From Nocardia panacis (lineage in GTDB: Bacteria; Actinomycetota; Actinomycetes; Mycobacteriales; Mycobacteriaceae), in the NCBI RefSeq assembly GCF_003598715.1, contig NZ_QZFU01000044.1, positions 1 to 55,349 on the forward strand: 55,349 nucleotides of DNA. The letters run 5' to 3'. The position numbers and the translations under genes are program-made. How positions within the stretch are numbered: position 1 is the stretch's first letter; every line of letters starts with the position of its first letter. The notes under the pieces are model-generated. The model searched no databases, was not told the DNA's origin, and was given only the letters and a program-made list of their open reading frames with translations. Shown one piece after another: positions 1 to 8,632 of the stretch.

Positions 1-136
1 GAGCGGTTTGTCTTGGCGGACAAGATCTCTCTACCAGTAGTTCCGCTGTCCTACTCTCATGCCCCCACGCGCACGACAACACGATCCACTTGACACCCAG
101 CCCAACCCACTAACTGAGCGGCATTGGGCCTAGGCC
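1..136 (-). repeat. Terminal inverted repeat, left copy (probable IS end)
   Basis: Bases 1-126 are the exact reverse complement of 55223-55348. After one mismatch (127), the next nine bases (128-136) match again. The palindromic GGCCTAGGCC lies at 127-136, and the repeat is followed by a hairpin (CTAGGCC at 130-136, GGCCTAG at 143-149). Read outward from the window, the repeat begins CAATGCCGCTCAGTTAG, which resembles ends I associate with IS4-family elements of actinobacteria. That family assignment is from memory and weak. No transposase is visible because the element would lie outside the window. The repeat could also just be the overlap left by an assembler at a repeat node. Confidence 0.75.
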
Positions 137-173
137 ACGTGGGGCCTAGTGCATAGCTGTCGGTTACCGGACA

Positions 174-224
174 GGTATCCTCGAAATGCTATGGAGGTAT
201 ACCGCGTGTCAACAGAGGTATACC
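174..224. promoter_or_regulatory. Three phased GGTATACC-like elements upstream of nrdR
   Basis: GGTATACC occurs at 196-203 and 217-224, and a variant GGTATCC at 174-180. The spacings are 22 and 21 bp, about two DNA turns each, so the three sites face the same side of the helix. They lie 100-150 bp before the nrdR start. Each full copy is palindromic. The arrangement suggests operator half-sites for an unidentified regulator or a set of promoter elements. It does not match an NrdR box or a mycobacterial SOS box. The rest of bases 137-326 contains no convincing gene. Confidence 0.35.
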
Positions 225-326
225 TGCTCGCGGGTTCAGACCCCTGTACACGAGCTCGCTGGACCGATCGCCCCGATCGTGTGTCGGCCCGGTCGCGAGC
301 GAGCGAATCGACAAAGGATCTCCCGG

Positions 327-791
327 ATGCATTGTCCGTACTGCCGACACCCTGACTCACGGGTGGTCGACTCGCGCGAGACCGAGGAAGGCACGGCCAT
401 CCGCAGGCGACGTTCCTGCCCGCAGTGTGGACGACGCTTCACCACGGTCGAGACCGCCATCCTGTCCGTCGTCAAACGCAGCGGTGTCACCGAACCGTTC
501 AGCCGCGAAAAGGTCATTCGCGGTGTGCGCCGCGCCTGTCAGGGCCGCGAGGTCGACGACGACGCCCTGAACCTGCTGGCCCAGCAGGTGGAGGACGCCG
601 TGCGCGCCAAGGGCTCCCCCGAGGTGCCCAGCCACGAGGTGGGCCTGGCCATCCTCGGCCCGCTGCGCGACCTGGACGAGGTGGCCTACCTGCGCTTCGC
701 CTCGGTCTACCGCTCGTTCACCTCCGCCGAGGATTTCGAGCGGGAGATCACCGAGATGCGGCGCGTCCGTGCCGCCGCCGCGACCGAATGA
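327..791 (+). CDS. nrdR: Transcriptional repressor NrdR
   Basis: NrdR is an ATP/dATP-sensing repressor of ribonucleotide reductase genes. The 154-residue product has the family's length and layout: an N-terminal zinc ribbon starting MHCPYC with a second CPQC pair at about residues 31-34, then the ATP-cone domain. The start is the ATG at 327, with AAAGGAT 7-13 bases upstream, because the protein must begin directly with the zinc ribbon; longer in-frame starts add unrelated residues. In mycobacteria nrdR lies near lexA, which would be outside the window on the left. It converges with hrpA across a 21-bp gap holding a short hairpin. Confidence 0.95.
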   Translation: MHCPYCRHPDSRVVDSRETEEGTAIRRRRSCPQCGRRFTTVETAILSVVKRSGVTEPFSREKVIRGVRRACQGREVDDDALNLLAQQVEDAVRAKGSPEVPSHEVGLAILGPLRDLDEVAYLRFASVYRSFTSAEDFEREITEMRRVRAAAATE

Positions 792-808
792 GTTCGATCC
801 GGTCGAAC
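792..808. terminator. Short hairpin between convergent nrdR and hrpA
   Basis: GTTCGA (792-797) pairs with TCGAAC (803-808) around a 5-base loop, filling almost all the space between the two stop codons. There is no U-tract, so it is at best a weak bidirectional terminator. Confidence 0.3.
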
Positions 809-812
809 GGCG

Positions 813-3800
813 CTACCGGATCGTGGCGATGGCCTTCTCGATGCGCTTGGCGGAGACCGGATAGGGCGTCCCGAGGCGCTGGGCGAAGAGGCTGACCCGG
901 AATTCCTCGATCATCCACCAGATCTCGGTGACGGCAGGGGAACCGCGGCGCGCCTCGGGCAGATTCGCGGTCGATCGGTCGTAGGCGGTCAGGACGCGGT
1001 CGAGTTCGACCATGCCCTGGCGGTCGCGCACGGCCGAACCCGGCAGCGCTTCCAACCGGATCAGTGCGGCCTGGAGATAGCGGGGGAGTTCGGCGAGTCG
1101 GGCCGCGCCCCACTCCGAGAGGAAACCGGGGAACACCAGCTCACCGAGTTGGTGGCGGACATCGTCGGCGATATCCCGCTCGGCGGTGTCGGCGAGCGCG
1201 GTCGAAACCCGGTGCGCCGCCGCGAGAATCGGCACCACCAGCCGGACGTAGCGGGCCACCGCGGCGGTGAGTTCGGGCCGGATGCGGGCCACCAGGGCAT
1301 CGAAGCGGTCCGGGCTGCGCACCGGTCCGCCCGCCGCGGCGATGAGCTCATCGGCCGCGGCGGCGCGACAGTCCTCGATCAGCGCGTCCAGCGAGCCGTA
1401 CGGATTCTGGCTCAGCGCCAGGCGTTCGGCCGGGCGCAGTGCGGCGGTGACGGTGCGCACCGAAGTGGGAATGGCGTGCAGCACCAGCGCCCTGGTGCCC
1501 GCGCGCATCGCGTTCGCCTGCGCCGCCGGGGAACTGAGCACCCGCACGGCCACACCGTCGCCCTCGGGAACCAGCGCGGGATAGCCGGTGACGGTCTGTC
1601 CGCCGACCTCGCGCCGCACCGATTCATCCAGGCTGCCCAGCGATTCCGAGGTCCACACCGTGGTCGCGGACCGCTCCGAGGCTGCGGCGGCGGCCGCGAC
1701 AGAGGCGGAAACCTGTTCGGCCAGTCGCGTTTTCAGCGCCGCCAGACTCTTGCCGGAGGCGACGTCGGCGCCGGAGGCGTCGGTGGCGGCGAAGGTCATG
1801 CGCAGGTGATCGGGGAGCGCGGTGGGATCCAGATCCGCGGCGGTGATGGTGACCGCGCCCAGCCGCGACAACTCTCGCGCCAGTCCGGTCCGCAGCGGTT
1901 CGGCGCGCGGGGTGAGCGCGGCCAGCGCGGCGGCGGCGAAATCCGGTGCGGGAACCACGCTGCGCCGCAATGTCTTCGGCAGCGTCTTGATCAGCGCGGC
2001 GGCCAACTCCTCGCGCATGCCCGGCACCAGCCAGTCGAAGCCGACCGCCCGCACGTGGGCCAGTTGCGCGATCGGAATGCGCACGGTGACACCGTCTTCG
2101 GCCTGACCCGGTTCGAATTGATAGGTGAGCGGGAAACTCAGCTCGCCCTGCCGCCAGGCGTCCGGGAAGTCGGTCGGGTCCAAGGCGGCGGCTCCGGCAT
2201 TGACGACGGTCTCGGCCGAGAAGTCCAACTGTGTCGGATCCTGGCGCCGCGCGGTGCGCCACCAACTGTCGAAATGGCGCACCGAGACGATATCGGCCGG
2301 GATGCGCCGGTCGTAGAACTCGAACAGCACCTCGTCGTCGACCAGGATGTCGCGGCGGCGCGCCCGATGCTCCAGATCGGCGACATCCTCGAGCAGCGCG
2401 CGATTGCGATGGAAGAACTCGTGTCTGGTCTGCCACTCGCCTTGGACCAGCGCGTGCCGGAGGAACAGTTCGCGGGCCAGTTCCGGGTCGATGCGGCCGA
2501 AGTCGACCGCCCGCCCGGTGACCAGCGGGATCCCGTACAGCGTGACCCGCTCGTAGGCCATGGCCGCACCCCGCTTGGCCGACCAGTGCGGTTCGGAGTA
2601 GGTGCGCTTGACCAGATCGCCGGCGAGCCGCTCGGCCCATTCCGGTTCCACCCGCGCGGCCATCCGGCCCCACAGGCGGGAGGTCTCCACCAGTTCGGCG
2701 GCCATCACCCAGCGCGGCGGCTTCTTGGCCAGCGCGGAGCCGGGGAAGATCATGAATTTGGCATTGCGCGCGCCGAGGAATTCACGGGTCTCGGCCTCGC
2801 GCACGCCGAGGTGCGAGAGCATGCCCGACAGCAGGGCCTGATGGATACCCGTTGCGTCCCAGGGTAATTCGTCGGAGACTTCCCCTACCGCAGCTGGAGG
2901 CTTCGCGCGGCCCGCCGCGGCGGCGCGACCCTTTCTCGCGCGTTCGTCACTCTTGGCAGTCCCTGTGTCACCGCCGGTTTCGCGCGGCTCGCGATCCTCG
3001 ACGGGATGCAAGGTCCAGCCGAGGCTGCGCGTGATGGTCCGCAACTGCCCGTGCAGATCCTGCCACTCCCTGATCCGCAGATAGTGCAGGAATTCCTCGC
3101 GGCACATCCGGCGGAACTGATTGGACGACAGCGCCTTGCGCCGCTCGGCCAGATACTCCCACAACCGCAGGTAGGCCAGGAAATCGGAGTTCTCCACCAC
3201 GAACCGGGCGTGTTTGGTGTCGGCGGCCTGCTGGAATTCCACCGGGCGCTCGCGCACATCCTGGATCGACAGCGCCGCCACGATGATCAGCACATCGGCC
3301 AGGTTGCCGGTGCGGTTGGCCTGCACCAGCATTCGCGCCATGCGCGGATCCACCGGCAACTGCGCCATCTCCCGGCCGATCTCGGTGAGCGTCAGGCCCG
3401 CCTCGGCCTCGCCTGCGGCACCGCCCGCCGCGCGCGCGAGCGCACCCAACTCCTCGAGCAGCGCGACACCGTCGCGAATGGCCCGCCGGTCGGGCGCCTC
3501 GACGAACGGGAAGCCCTCGATATCACCGAGCCCCAGCGCCGTCATCTGGAGGATGACCGCGGCGAGGTTGGTGCGCAGGATCTCCGGTTCGGTGAAGGCG
3601 GGCCGCGCCTCGAAATCGTCCTCGGCATACAGACGAATAGCGATACCGTCGGCGACCCGGCCGCAGCGACCCGAGCGCTGCCGCGCCGAGGCTTGGGAAA
3701 TGGGTTCGATGGGCAGCCGCTGCACCTTGGTGCGCATCGAATAGCGCGAGATGCGCGCCGTGCCGGGATCGATGACGTAGCGGATACCGGGCACCGTCAG

Positions 3801-4886
3801 CGAGGTCTCGGCGACATTGGTGGCCAGCACCACGCGTCTTCCAGTGTGCGACTGGAAGACCCGGTGCTGCTCGGCCGCCGAGAGCCGCGCGTACAGCGGC
3901 ACGATCTCGGTGCGCGGCAGCTTCAGTTCGCGCAGCGCGTCGGCGGTGTCGCGGATCTCGCGTTCCCCGGAGAGGAAGACCAGCACATCGCCGTCGCCTG
4001 CGGCGAACAATTCGTCGACCGCGTCGGCGATGGCGTCGGTGGGATCGCGGTCGAGGACCGCGGTGTCCTCGTCGTCGGGATCGTCGGTGGCCGGAAGCTC
4101 CAGCGACAGTGGGCGATAGCGGATCTCGACCGGAAACGAGCGGCCCGAGACCTCCACGATGGGCGCGGGTTCGCCCCGCTCGTCGGCGAAGTGCCGGGCG
4201 AACAGTTCCGGATCGATGGTGGCCGAGGTGATGATCACTTTGAGATCGGGCCTGCGCGGCAGCAACTGCTTGAGATAGCCGAGCAGGAAGTCGATATTGA
4301 GGCTGCGCTCGTGCGCCTCGTCGATGATGATCGTGTCGTAGCGGCGCAGCAGTCGGTCGCGCTGGATCTCGGCGAGCAGGATGCCGTCGGTCATCAGTTT
4401 GATCAGTGTGCGCTCGGAGGCCTGATCGGTGAATCGGACCGTATAGCCGACGATATCGCCGAGTTCGGTGTGCAGTTCCTCGGCGATGCGCTCGGCGACG
4501 GTGCGGGCGGCGAGGCGGCGCGGCTGGGTGTGCCCGATGACGCCCCGGATGCCGCGCCCGAGTTCGAGGCAGATCTTGGGGATCTGCGTGGTCTTGCCCG
4601 ATCCGGTCTCGCCCGCCACGATCACCACCTGGTGGGCGGCGATGGCCGCGGCGATATCATCGCGCCGGGCCGAGACGGGGAGTTGCTCGGGATACTCGAT
4701 GGCGGGGACCGCCGCGCGCCGGGCCGCCACTCGCGCCTCGGCGGCGGCGATCTCGGCTTCGACGGCGGTCAGGTCGCCGCCGCGGGCGCGGTCGAGGCGG
4801 CGTCGCAATCGGTGTTCGTCGCGCAGGGTCACCGCGTCCAGACGGGTGCGTAGCTCGCGGAGACTCACGTCGGCTGTCCTGGTCAT
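813..4886 (-). CDS. hrpA: ATP-dependent RNA helicase HrpA (DEAH box)
   Basis: This is a 1357-residue DEAH-box helicase of the HrpA type, expected to unwind RNA in the cytoplasm. The Walker A motif GETGSGKTT lies at residues 92-100, DEAH at 189-192, the SAT motif soon after, and QRSGRCGR in the second RecA-like domain. These are followed by the winged-helix/ratchet region and the long HrpA C-terminal domain, and the length is usual for bacterial HrpA. An Arg/Lys/Ala-rich insert lies near the middle (about residues 625-670). The ATG at 4886 follows GGGAG. It converges on nrdR, an adjacency I recall from related nocardiae, and is divergent from the aminotransferase gene. Confidence 0.95.
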   Translation of the reverse strand: MTRTADVSLRELRTRLDAVTLRDEHRLRRRLDRARGGDLTAVEAEIAAAEARVAARRAAVPAIEYPEQLPVSARRDDIAAAIAAHQVVIVAGETGSGKTTQIPKICLELGRGIRGVIGHTQPRRLAARTVAERIAEELHTELGDIVGYTVRFTDQASERTLIKLMTDGILLAEIQRDRLLRRYDTIIIDEAHERSLNIDFLLGYLKQLLPRRPDLKVIITSATIDPELFARHFADERGEPAPIVEVSGRSFPVEIRYRPLSLELPATDDPDDEDTAVLDRDPTDAIADAVDELFAAGDGDVLVFLSGEREIRDTADALRELKLPRTEIVPLYARLSAAEQHRVFQSHTGRRVVLATNVAETSLTVPGIRYVIDPGTARISRYSMRTKVQRLPIEPISQASARQRSGRCGRVADGIAIRLYAEDDFEARPAFTEPEILRTNLAAVILQMTALGLGDIEGFPFVEAPDRRAIRDGVALLEELGALARAAGGAAGEAEAGLTLTEIGREMAQLPVDPRMARMLVQANRTGNLADVLIIVAALSIQDVRERPVEFQQAADTKHARFVVENSDFLAYLRLWEYLAERRKALSSNQFRRMCREEFLHYLRIREWQDLHGQLRTITRSLGWTLHPVEDREPRETGGDTGTAKSDERARKGRAAAAGRAKPPAAVGEVSDELPWDATGIHQALLSGMLSHLGVREAETREFLGARNAKFMIFPGSALAKKPPRWVMAAELVETSRLWGRMAARVEPEWAERLAGDLVKRTYSEPHWSAKRGAAMAYERVTLYGIPLVTGRAVDFGRIDPELARELFLRHALVQGEWQTRHEFFHRNRALLEDVADLEHRARRRDILVDDEVLFEFYDRRIPADIVSVRHFDSWWRTARRQDPTQLDFSAETVVNAGAAALDPTDFPDAWRQGELSFPLTYQFEPGQAEDGVTVRIPIAQLAHVRAVGFDWLVPGMREELAAALIKTLPKTLRRSVVPAPDFAAAALAALTPRAEPLRTGLARELSRLGAVTITAADLDPTALPDHLRMTFAATDASGADVASGKSLAALKTRLAEQVSASVAAAAAASERSATTVWTSESLGSLDESVRREVGGQTVTGYPALVPEGDGVAVRVLSSPAAQANAMRAGTRALVLHAIPTSVRTVTAALRPAERLALSQNPYGSLDALIEDCRAAAADELIAAAGGPVRSPDRFDALVARIRPELTAAVARYVRLVVPILAAAHRVSTALADTAERDIADDVRHQLGELVFPGFLSEWGAARLAELPRYLQAALIRLEALPGSAVRDRQGMVELDRVLTAYDRSTANLPEARRGSPAVTEIWWMIEEFRVSLFAQRLGTPYPVSAKRIEKAIATIR

Positions 4887-5021
4887 TGCGCTCCCAGCCT
4901 AGCGAAAGATCCCCTGCGGTTCGCAGCGCGGCCCGGTGCGGGTGGTGGCGGTGTTCGAAACGGGTCCTCGGCAGGGCCAAGCCTACGGTTCGAGCGCGGC
5001 GCGCCCGGATTGCGCGCCCGC

Positions 5022-5209
5022 CTAGGCGATCTCGTTCTTATTCCGGTGCGGCGTGCCCGAACGTGGTTCGGCGGCGGTGGATTCGGTCCAGGCCGGTTCG
5101 GCGCGCAGGCACTCGTCCTCGATGAGGCGTAGTCCGGTTGCGTCTCGGCGCGTTCGAGTGCGTGGAACGGGTCGTCGTCCGCGGCAAGATCTCGCTGCGA
5201 GTCGGTAAC
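5022..5209 (-). other. Possible frameshifted coding remnant
   Basis: The hrpA/aminotransferase intergenic region (4887-5252) has no intact gene. On the minus strand one frame (about 5209 to 5130) reads VTDSQRDLAADDDPFHALE and another (about 5125 to the stop at 5022) reads LIEDECLRAEPAWTESTAAE and on to a TAG stop. Joined by a single frameshift they would make a plausible short acidic tail. I recognise no family. This may be chance in GC-rich DNA. The rest of the region presumably holds two divergent promoters. Confidence 0.15.
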
Positions 5210-5252
5210 CCGGTTCGTACTGTGACGCCACCTGCCTGGTAAGGGTGGAGGC

Positions 5253-6476
5253 ATGGATGCGCTATGGCATGGATTCGCCGATATGGGGGCCGTCACCCGT
5301 GACGGTGTGTTCGCGGTCGCGCGCGGCGAGGGCGCCTACGTCTACGACGCGGCGGGCGCCCGCTACCTCGACGCCACCGCGGGGCTGTGGTTCACCAATG
5401 TCGGGCACGGCCGCGGCGAGATCGCGGATGCCGTCGCCGCCCAGTTGCGTCGGATCGCGCACTACTCCAATTTCGGCGATATCACCGAGCCGGTGACCCA
5501 AGCGCTGGCCGAACGGCTCAGCGCCATCGGGCCGGTTCCCGGCAGCAAGATCTTCTTCACCTCCGGCGGCTCCGACTCGGTGGACACCGCCGCCAAACTC
5601 GCCCGCCGCTACTGGCACGAACTCGGCCGTCCCGGCAAGACCATCGTCGTCGGACGGCAGCGCGCCTATCACGGCATGCACGTCGCGGGTACCGCGCTGG
5701 CGGGCATCCCGGTCAACCGGGAGGGCTACGGCGAACTGATGCCCGACACCCGCACCATCGCCTGGGACGAGGCCAAGGCGCTGCTCGCCCTGATCGAGGA
5801 GGTGGGCGCGGAGCGCATCGCCGCCTTCTTCTGCGAACCGATCATCGGCGCGGGCGGGATCTACCTGCCGCCCGAGAGGTACCTCGCCGAGGTGCGCCGC
5901 ATCTGCCGCGATCACGACATCCTCTTCGTCGCCGACGAGGTCGTCACCGGATTCGGGCGGATCGGCGGGTCCTGGTTCGCCTCGACGCGTTTCGGTCTGG
6001 AACCGGACCTGATGACCACGGCCAAGGGCCTGACCTCCGGTTACCTGCCGATGGGCGCGGTATTCATCGCCCCGCACATCGCCGAACCGTTTTTCGCGGG
6101 CGGCGTCTGGTGGCGGCACGGCTACACCTACGGCGGACACGCGGGTTCCGCCGCCGCGGCCATGGCCAACCTCGACATCATCGAGCGTGAGGGCCTGCTC
6201 GATGCCGCCGCGCGCCTCGAGACGACCCTGCACGCGAAGCTGGCCCCGCTGGCCGAGCACCCCCGCGTCGCCGAGATCCGCAGCGGCGTCGGCGCGGTGG
6301 CCGCCGTGCAGCTCGCCGATCCGGCCGAGGGCCTGTCCATGGTGAAAACCCTACGTGCCCACGGTATTTCGGGTCGGGCCGCAGGCCAGGGCGCGATGCA
6401 GATCTCGCCGTCGTTCGTGATGACCGACGAACAGGTCGACGAACTCGTCGCCGGATTCGTCGCCGCGCTGGGCTGA
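5253..6476 (+). CDS. Class III PLP-dependent aminotransferase
   Basis: A 407-residue fold-type I aminotransferase of the class III (omega-transaminase) family, which moves an amino group from an amine or omega-amino acid to a keto acid. The conserved signature is present: the PLP-pyridine Asp in VADEVVTGFGR (Asp228), the Schiff-base Lys258 in TTAKGLTSGYLP, and the YHG motif at residues 139-141. Length is normal. The ATG at 5253 is preceded by GGTGGAGG. The gene stands alone between hrpA (divergent) and an SDR (convergent), so context gives no substrate. Pyruvate-dependent omega-amino acid transamination is the usual activity of the closest families, but the substrate is unassigned here. Confidence 0.9.
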   Translation: MDALWHGFADMGAVTRDGVFAVARGEGAYVYDAAGARYLDATAGLWFTNVGHGRGEIADAVAAQLRRIAHYSNFGDITEPVTQALAERLSAIGPVPGSKIFFTSGGSDSVDTAAKLARRYWHELGRPGKTIVVGRQRAYHGMHVAGTALAGIPVNREGYGELMPDTRTIAWDEAKALLALIEEVGAERIAAFFCEPIIGAGGIYLPPERYLAEVRRICRDHDILFVADEVVTGFGRIGGSWFASTRFGLEPDLMTTAKGLTSGYLPMGAVFIAPHIAEPFFAGGVWWRHGYTYGGHAGSAAAAMANLDIIEREGLLDAAARLETTLHAKLAPLAEHPRVAEIRSGVGAVAAVQLADPAEGLSMVKTLRAHGISGRAAGQGAMQISPSFVMTDEQVDELVAGFVAALG

Positions 6477-6488
6477 GTTCGCGGGTAT

Positions 6489-6560
6489 TCGGCGAAACCT
6501 GGTCGGCGCCGAGCTCACGCGGCGCGACGTGAGCTCGGCGCGGACCGTGCTTCACCGAAA
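6489..6560. terminator. Bidirectional terminator, long hairpin
   Basis: GCGCCGAGCTCAC (6506-6518) and GTGAGCTCGGCGC (6529-6541) form a perfect 13-bp stem with a 10-base loop. Imperfect pairing extends outward through TTCGGCGAA (left) and TTCACCGAA (right). It sits between the convergent aminotransferase and SDR genes and can serve both strands. Confidence 0.7.
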
Positions 6561-6581
6561 CCCGCTATTGCACAAACCTGT

Positions 6582-7316
6582 TCAACCCAACAGGGCGGGC
6601 GTCCGCGCCCCGAGCAACCGGCGCGCTGCCTCGCGCACGGCCGCGCCGCGCGCCGCGCCCGGCCTGCGCACGGTGATGAGTCCGCCCAGTTGGCGCGCCA
6701 CACAGGCGACGACGGTGTCCGCCACCGCCTCGGTATCGCAGACCGCCCCGGCGGCCACCGTGCTGACCGTGACCCCGTGTTCGGCGAACTCTCGATCCAG
6801 CGCCGCGCCCAATCCGACGACGCCGTGCCTGGTGGCGGTGTACACCGCGATCCCGAGCGCGCCGGGCACGCCCGCGGCGGTGCCGATATTCACGATCTGC
6901 CCGTGCCCTTGTTCGACGAAACGCGCTGCGGCGAGCCGAGTTCCGGTGATGACCGCGCGCAGGTTCACATCGATCTGCCGATCGGCCTCCGCCTCGGTCT
7001 CGGCGAGGAACGCGCCGCCGGTCGGCACGATATCGGCGGCGTTGACCACCACATCGAGTCCGCCGAGTTTGCGGTCCGCGCAGGTGAGAAAGCCCGCGAA
7101 CCCAAGGGAATCGGTGACGTCGAGGGGAAGGCCGACCACCGTGCCGCCATGGATGCGGACGAGGTGATCGGCGAGGGCACGCACGGATCCGCTGTCCATG
7201 TCCCCTATCGCGATATCGGCCCCCTCGGCCAGGAATGCCAGTGCGGTCTCGCGTCCGATGCCGTGCGCGCCACCGGTGATCGCGACGCGTTTGCCCGCAA
7301 GTGTCTTTCTGGACAT
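6582..7316 (-). CDS. SDR-family protein with altered catalytic motif
   Basis: A 244-residue short-chain dehydrogenase/reductase fold. The NAD(P)-binding TGGAHGIG motif is near the N-terminus, and DVT and the NAA form of NNAG are present. The active site departs from the family: the usual YxxxK reads YTATR, so the catalytic Lys is Arg, and the Ser position in the strand-5 motif reads NIGTAAG, suggesting Thr for Ser. Tyr is kept. It may be a weak enzyme or a ligand-binding relative. The start is the ATG at 7316 with AGGAGG upstream; an in-frame start at 7547 would add about 77 unrelated residues. It is divergent from an AraC regulator, which may control it. Confidence 0.85.
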   Translation of the reverse strand: MSRKTLAGKRVAITGGAHGIGRETALAFLAEGADIAIGDMDSGSVRALADHLVRIHGGTVVGLPLDVTDSLGFAGFLTCADRKLGGLDVVVNAADIVPTGGAFLAETEAEADRQIDVNLRAVITGTRLAAARFVEQGHGQIVNIGTAAGVPGALGIAVYTATRHGVVGLGAALDREFAEHGVTVSTVAAGAVCDTEAVADTVVACVARQLGGLITVRRPGAARGAAVREAARRLLGARTPALLG

Positions 7317-7509
7317 ATGTTTTCGCCTGCCTCCTTCTGCCCTAGACGCTAGGTGGTCGCCACCGCGTCGTTCCATGCGATAACGGGTCACGCTGTTACG
7401 GTTACCGGCCACCTCGGCAACCGGGAGGGCATGGAAAGCGGCTGTGCGGATGTCCTTTCGATGTCCGGCCAAAACCTTGCCGATTTCGGCCGGCGGAGGA
7501 AACCATGGG

Positions 7510-8535
7510 GTGGTGGCCGCTTGGGAATGGCGGCGGTCGGTGGACAATGCGGTGATCCTGGTGGAGGTTGCCGAGGATCACGGGCTCGGTCGCACCGACT
7601 GCCTGCGCGACACCGGTATCGATCCGATCCTGCTCGAGACCCCCGGTGCGGAAATACCCGCGTCCCAGGAGATTTCACTGGCCCGCAATATCGTGACCGC
7701 CCTCGGCGACGAGTACGGCCTCGGCATCGAGGCGGGAACCCGCACCCGCATCACCACTTTGGGTATCTTCGCCCTCGCGGTGATGAGCAGCCCCACCCAG
7801 CGCGCGGCCATCGAGGTGGCCATGCGCTATTTCAGCCTGATGACCTCCTTCGCCCGCGCCTGGCACCGGTACGAGGGCGATGAGATGCTGCTCTACCTCG
7901 ACGACAGGGATGTGCCGCGCGAGGTGCGCGGTTTCCTGCTGGAGCGCGATGTGTCGGCGCTGCTGACGAATTGGCTGCTCGTCTTCGGTGCGCCGCCGCC
8001 GGTCAAGCGGGCCGAGATCGCGGCCGGACTGCGCGAGCGGATCCGGCCCGCGCTGGAGGATTTCGCCATCCCCAATTCCGAGGGTGTCGGCCCGCACCTG
8101 GCGGTGTTCGACACCACGCAGATCGACGGTCCGATGCCGCACGCGAGTCCGCTCACCGCGTTGCTGTTCGACGAGCGGTGCGCGGAACTGCTGGAGCGGC
8201 GCGGGATGCGACAGGGGGTGGCGGGCGCGGTGCGGCAGATCCTCATGCACCGCATGAACGGTCGCATCACCCAGCAGGATGTGGCCGCCACCATGCATAT
8301 GAGTCTGCGCACCATGCGTCGCCGCCTCGCCGACGAGGGCACCTCCTATCGGCGGTTGTGCGCGCAGACCTTCGGCAGCCTCGCCGAGGAACTGCTGTCC
8401 ACCGGGCTGACCGTCGAGGATGTCGCCTATCGCATGGGCTATTCCGGTGCGCCCAGCTTCTCCAACGCGTTCAAACAGTGGCGCGGGATCTCGCCGGGGC
8501 GCTTCGCCCGCGAGGCGGGGGCGCGCGCCCGGTGA
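7510..8535 (+). CDS. AraC-family transcriptional regulator (Arabinose_bd type)
   Basis: A transcription factor with an N-terminal ligand-binding domain of the Arabinose_bd class (about residues 15-200) and a C-terminal pair of helix-turn-helix motifs (about 235-335). The helices include QQDVAATMHMSLRTMRRRL and VEDVAYRMGYSGAPSFSNAF, the AraC signature, followed by GISPGRF. I chose the GTG at 7510, which has GGAGG at 7494-7498; a longer reading from 7444 lacks a site. It is divergent from the SDR gene across 193 bp, the usual layout for an AraC regulator and its target. The ligand is unknown. Confidence 0.88.
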   Translation: MVAAWEWRRSVDNAVILVEVAEDHGLGRTDCLRDTGIDPILLETPGAEIPASQEISLARNIVTALGDEYGLGIEAGTRTRITTLGIFALAVMSSPTQRAAIEVAMRYFSLMTSFARAWHRYEGDEMLLYLDDRDVPREVRGFLLERDVSALLTNWLLVFGAPPPVKRAEIAAGLRERIRPALEDFAIPNSEGVGPHLAVFDTTQIDGPMPHASPLTALLFDERCAELLERRGMRQGVAGAVRQILMHRMNGRITQQDVAATMHMSLRTMRRRLADEGTSYRRLCAQTFGSLAEELLSTGLTVEDVAYRMGYSGAPSFSNAFKQWRGISPGRFAREAGARAR

Positions 8536-8632
8536 ATTCGGCGCGCGCGTACCGGATTCGGGAATACCGATGCCGGGGTGTCGCCGGGTCGGATGCGAGC
8601 ATGGTGGGCGATGCGGTGAAAGGCGGTGCGGT

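Noticed and set aside
233..250. tRNA T-arm-like GGGTTCAGACCCC
   Set aside because: The stem is not the right length and no acceptor, D or anticodon arm can be built around it.
792..808. SOS-box-like GTTCGA-N5-TCGAAC
   Set aside because: The half-sites are in the wrong order and spacing for the mycobacterial SOS box TCGAAC-N4-GTTCGA, and it lies at the 3' ends of two genes.
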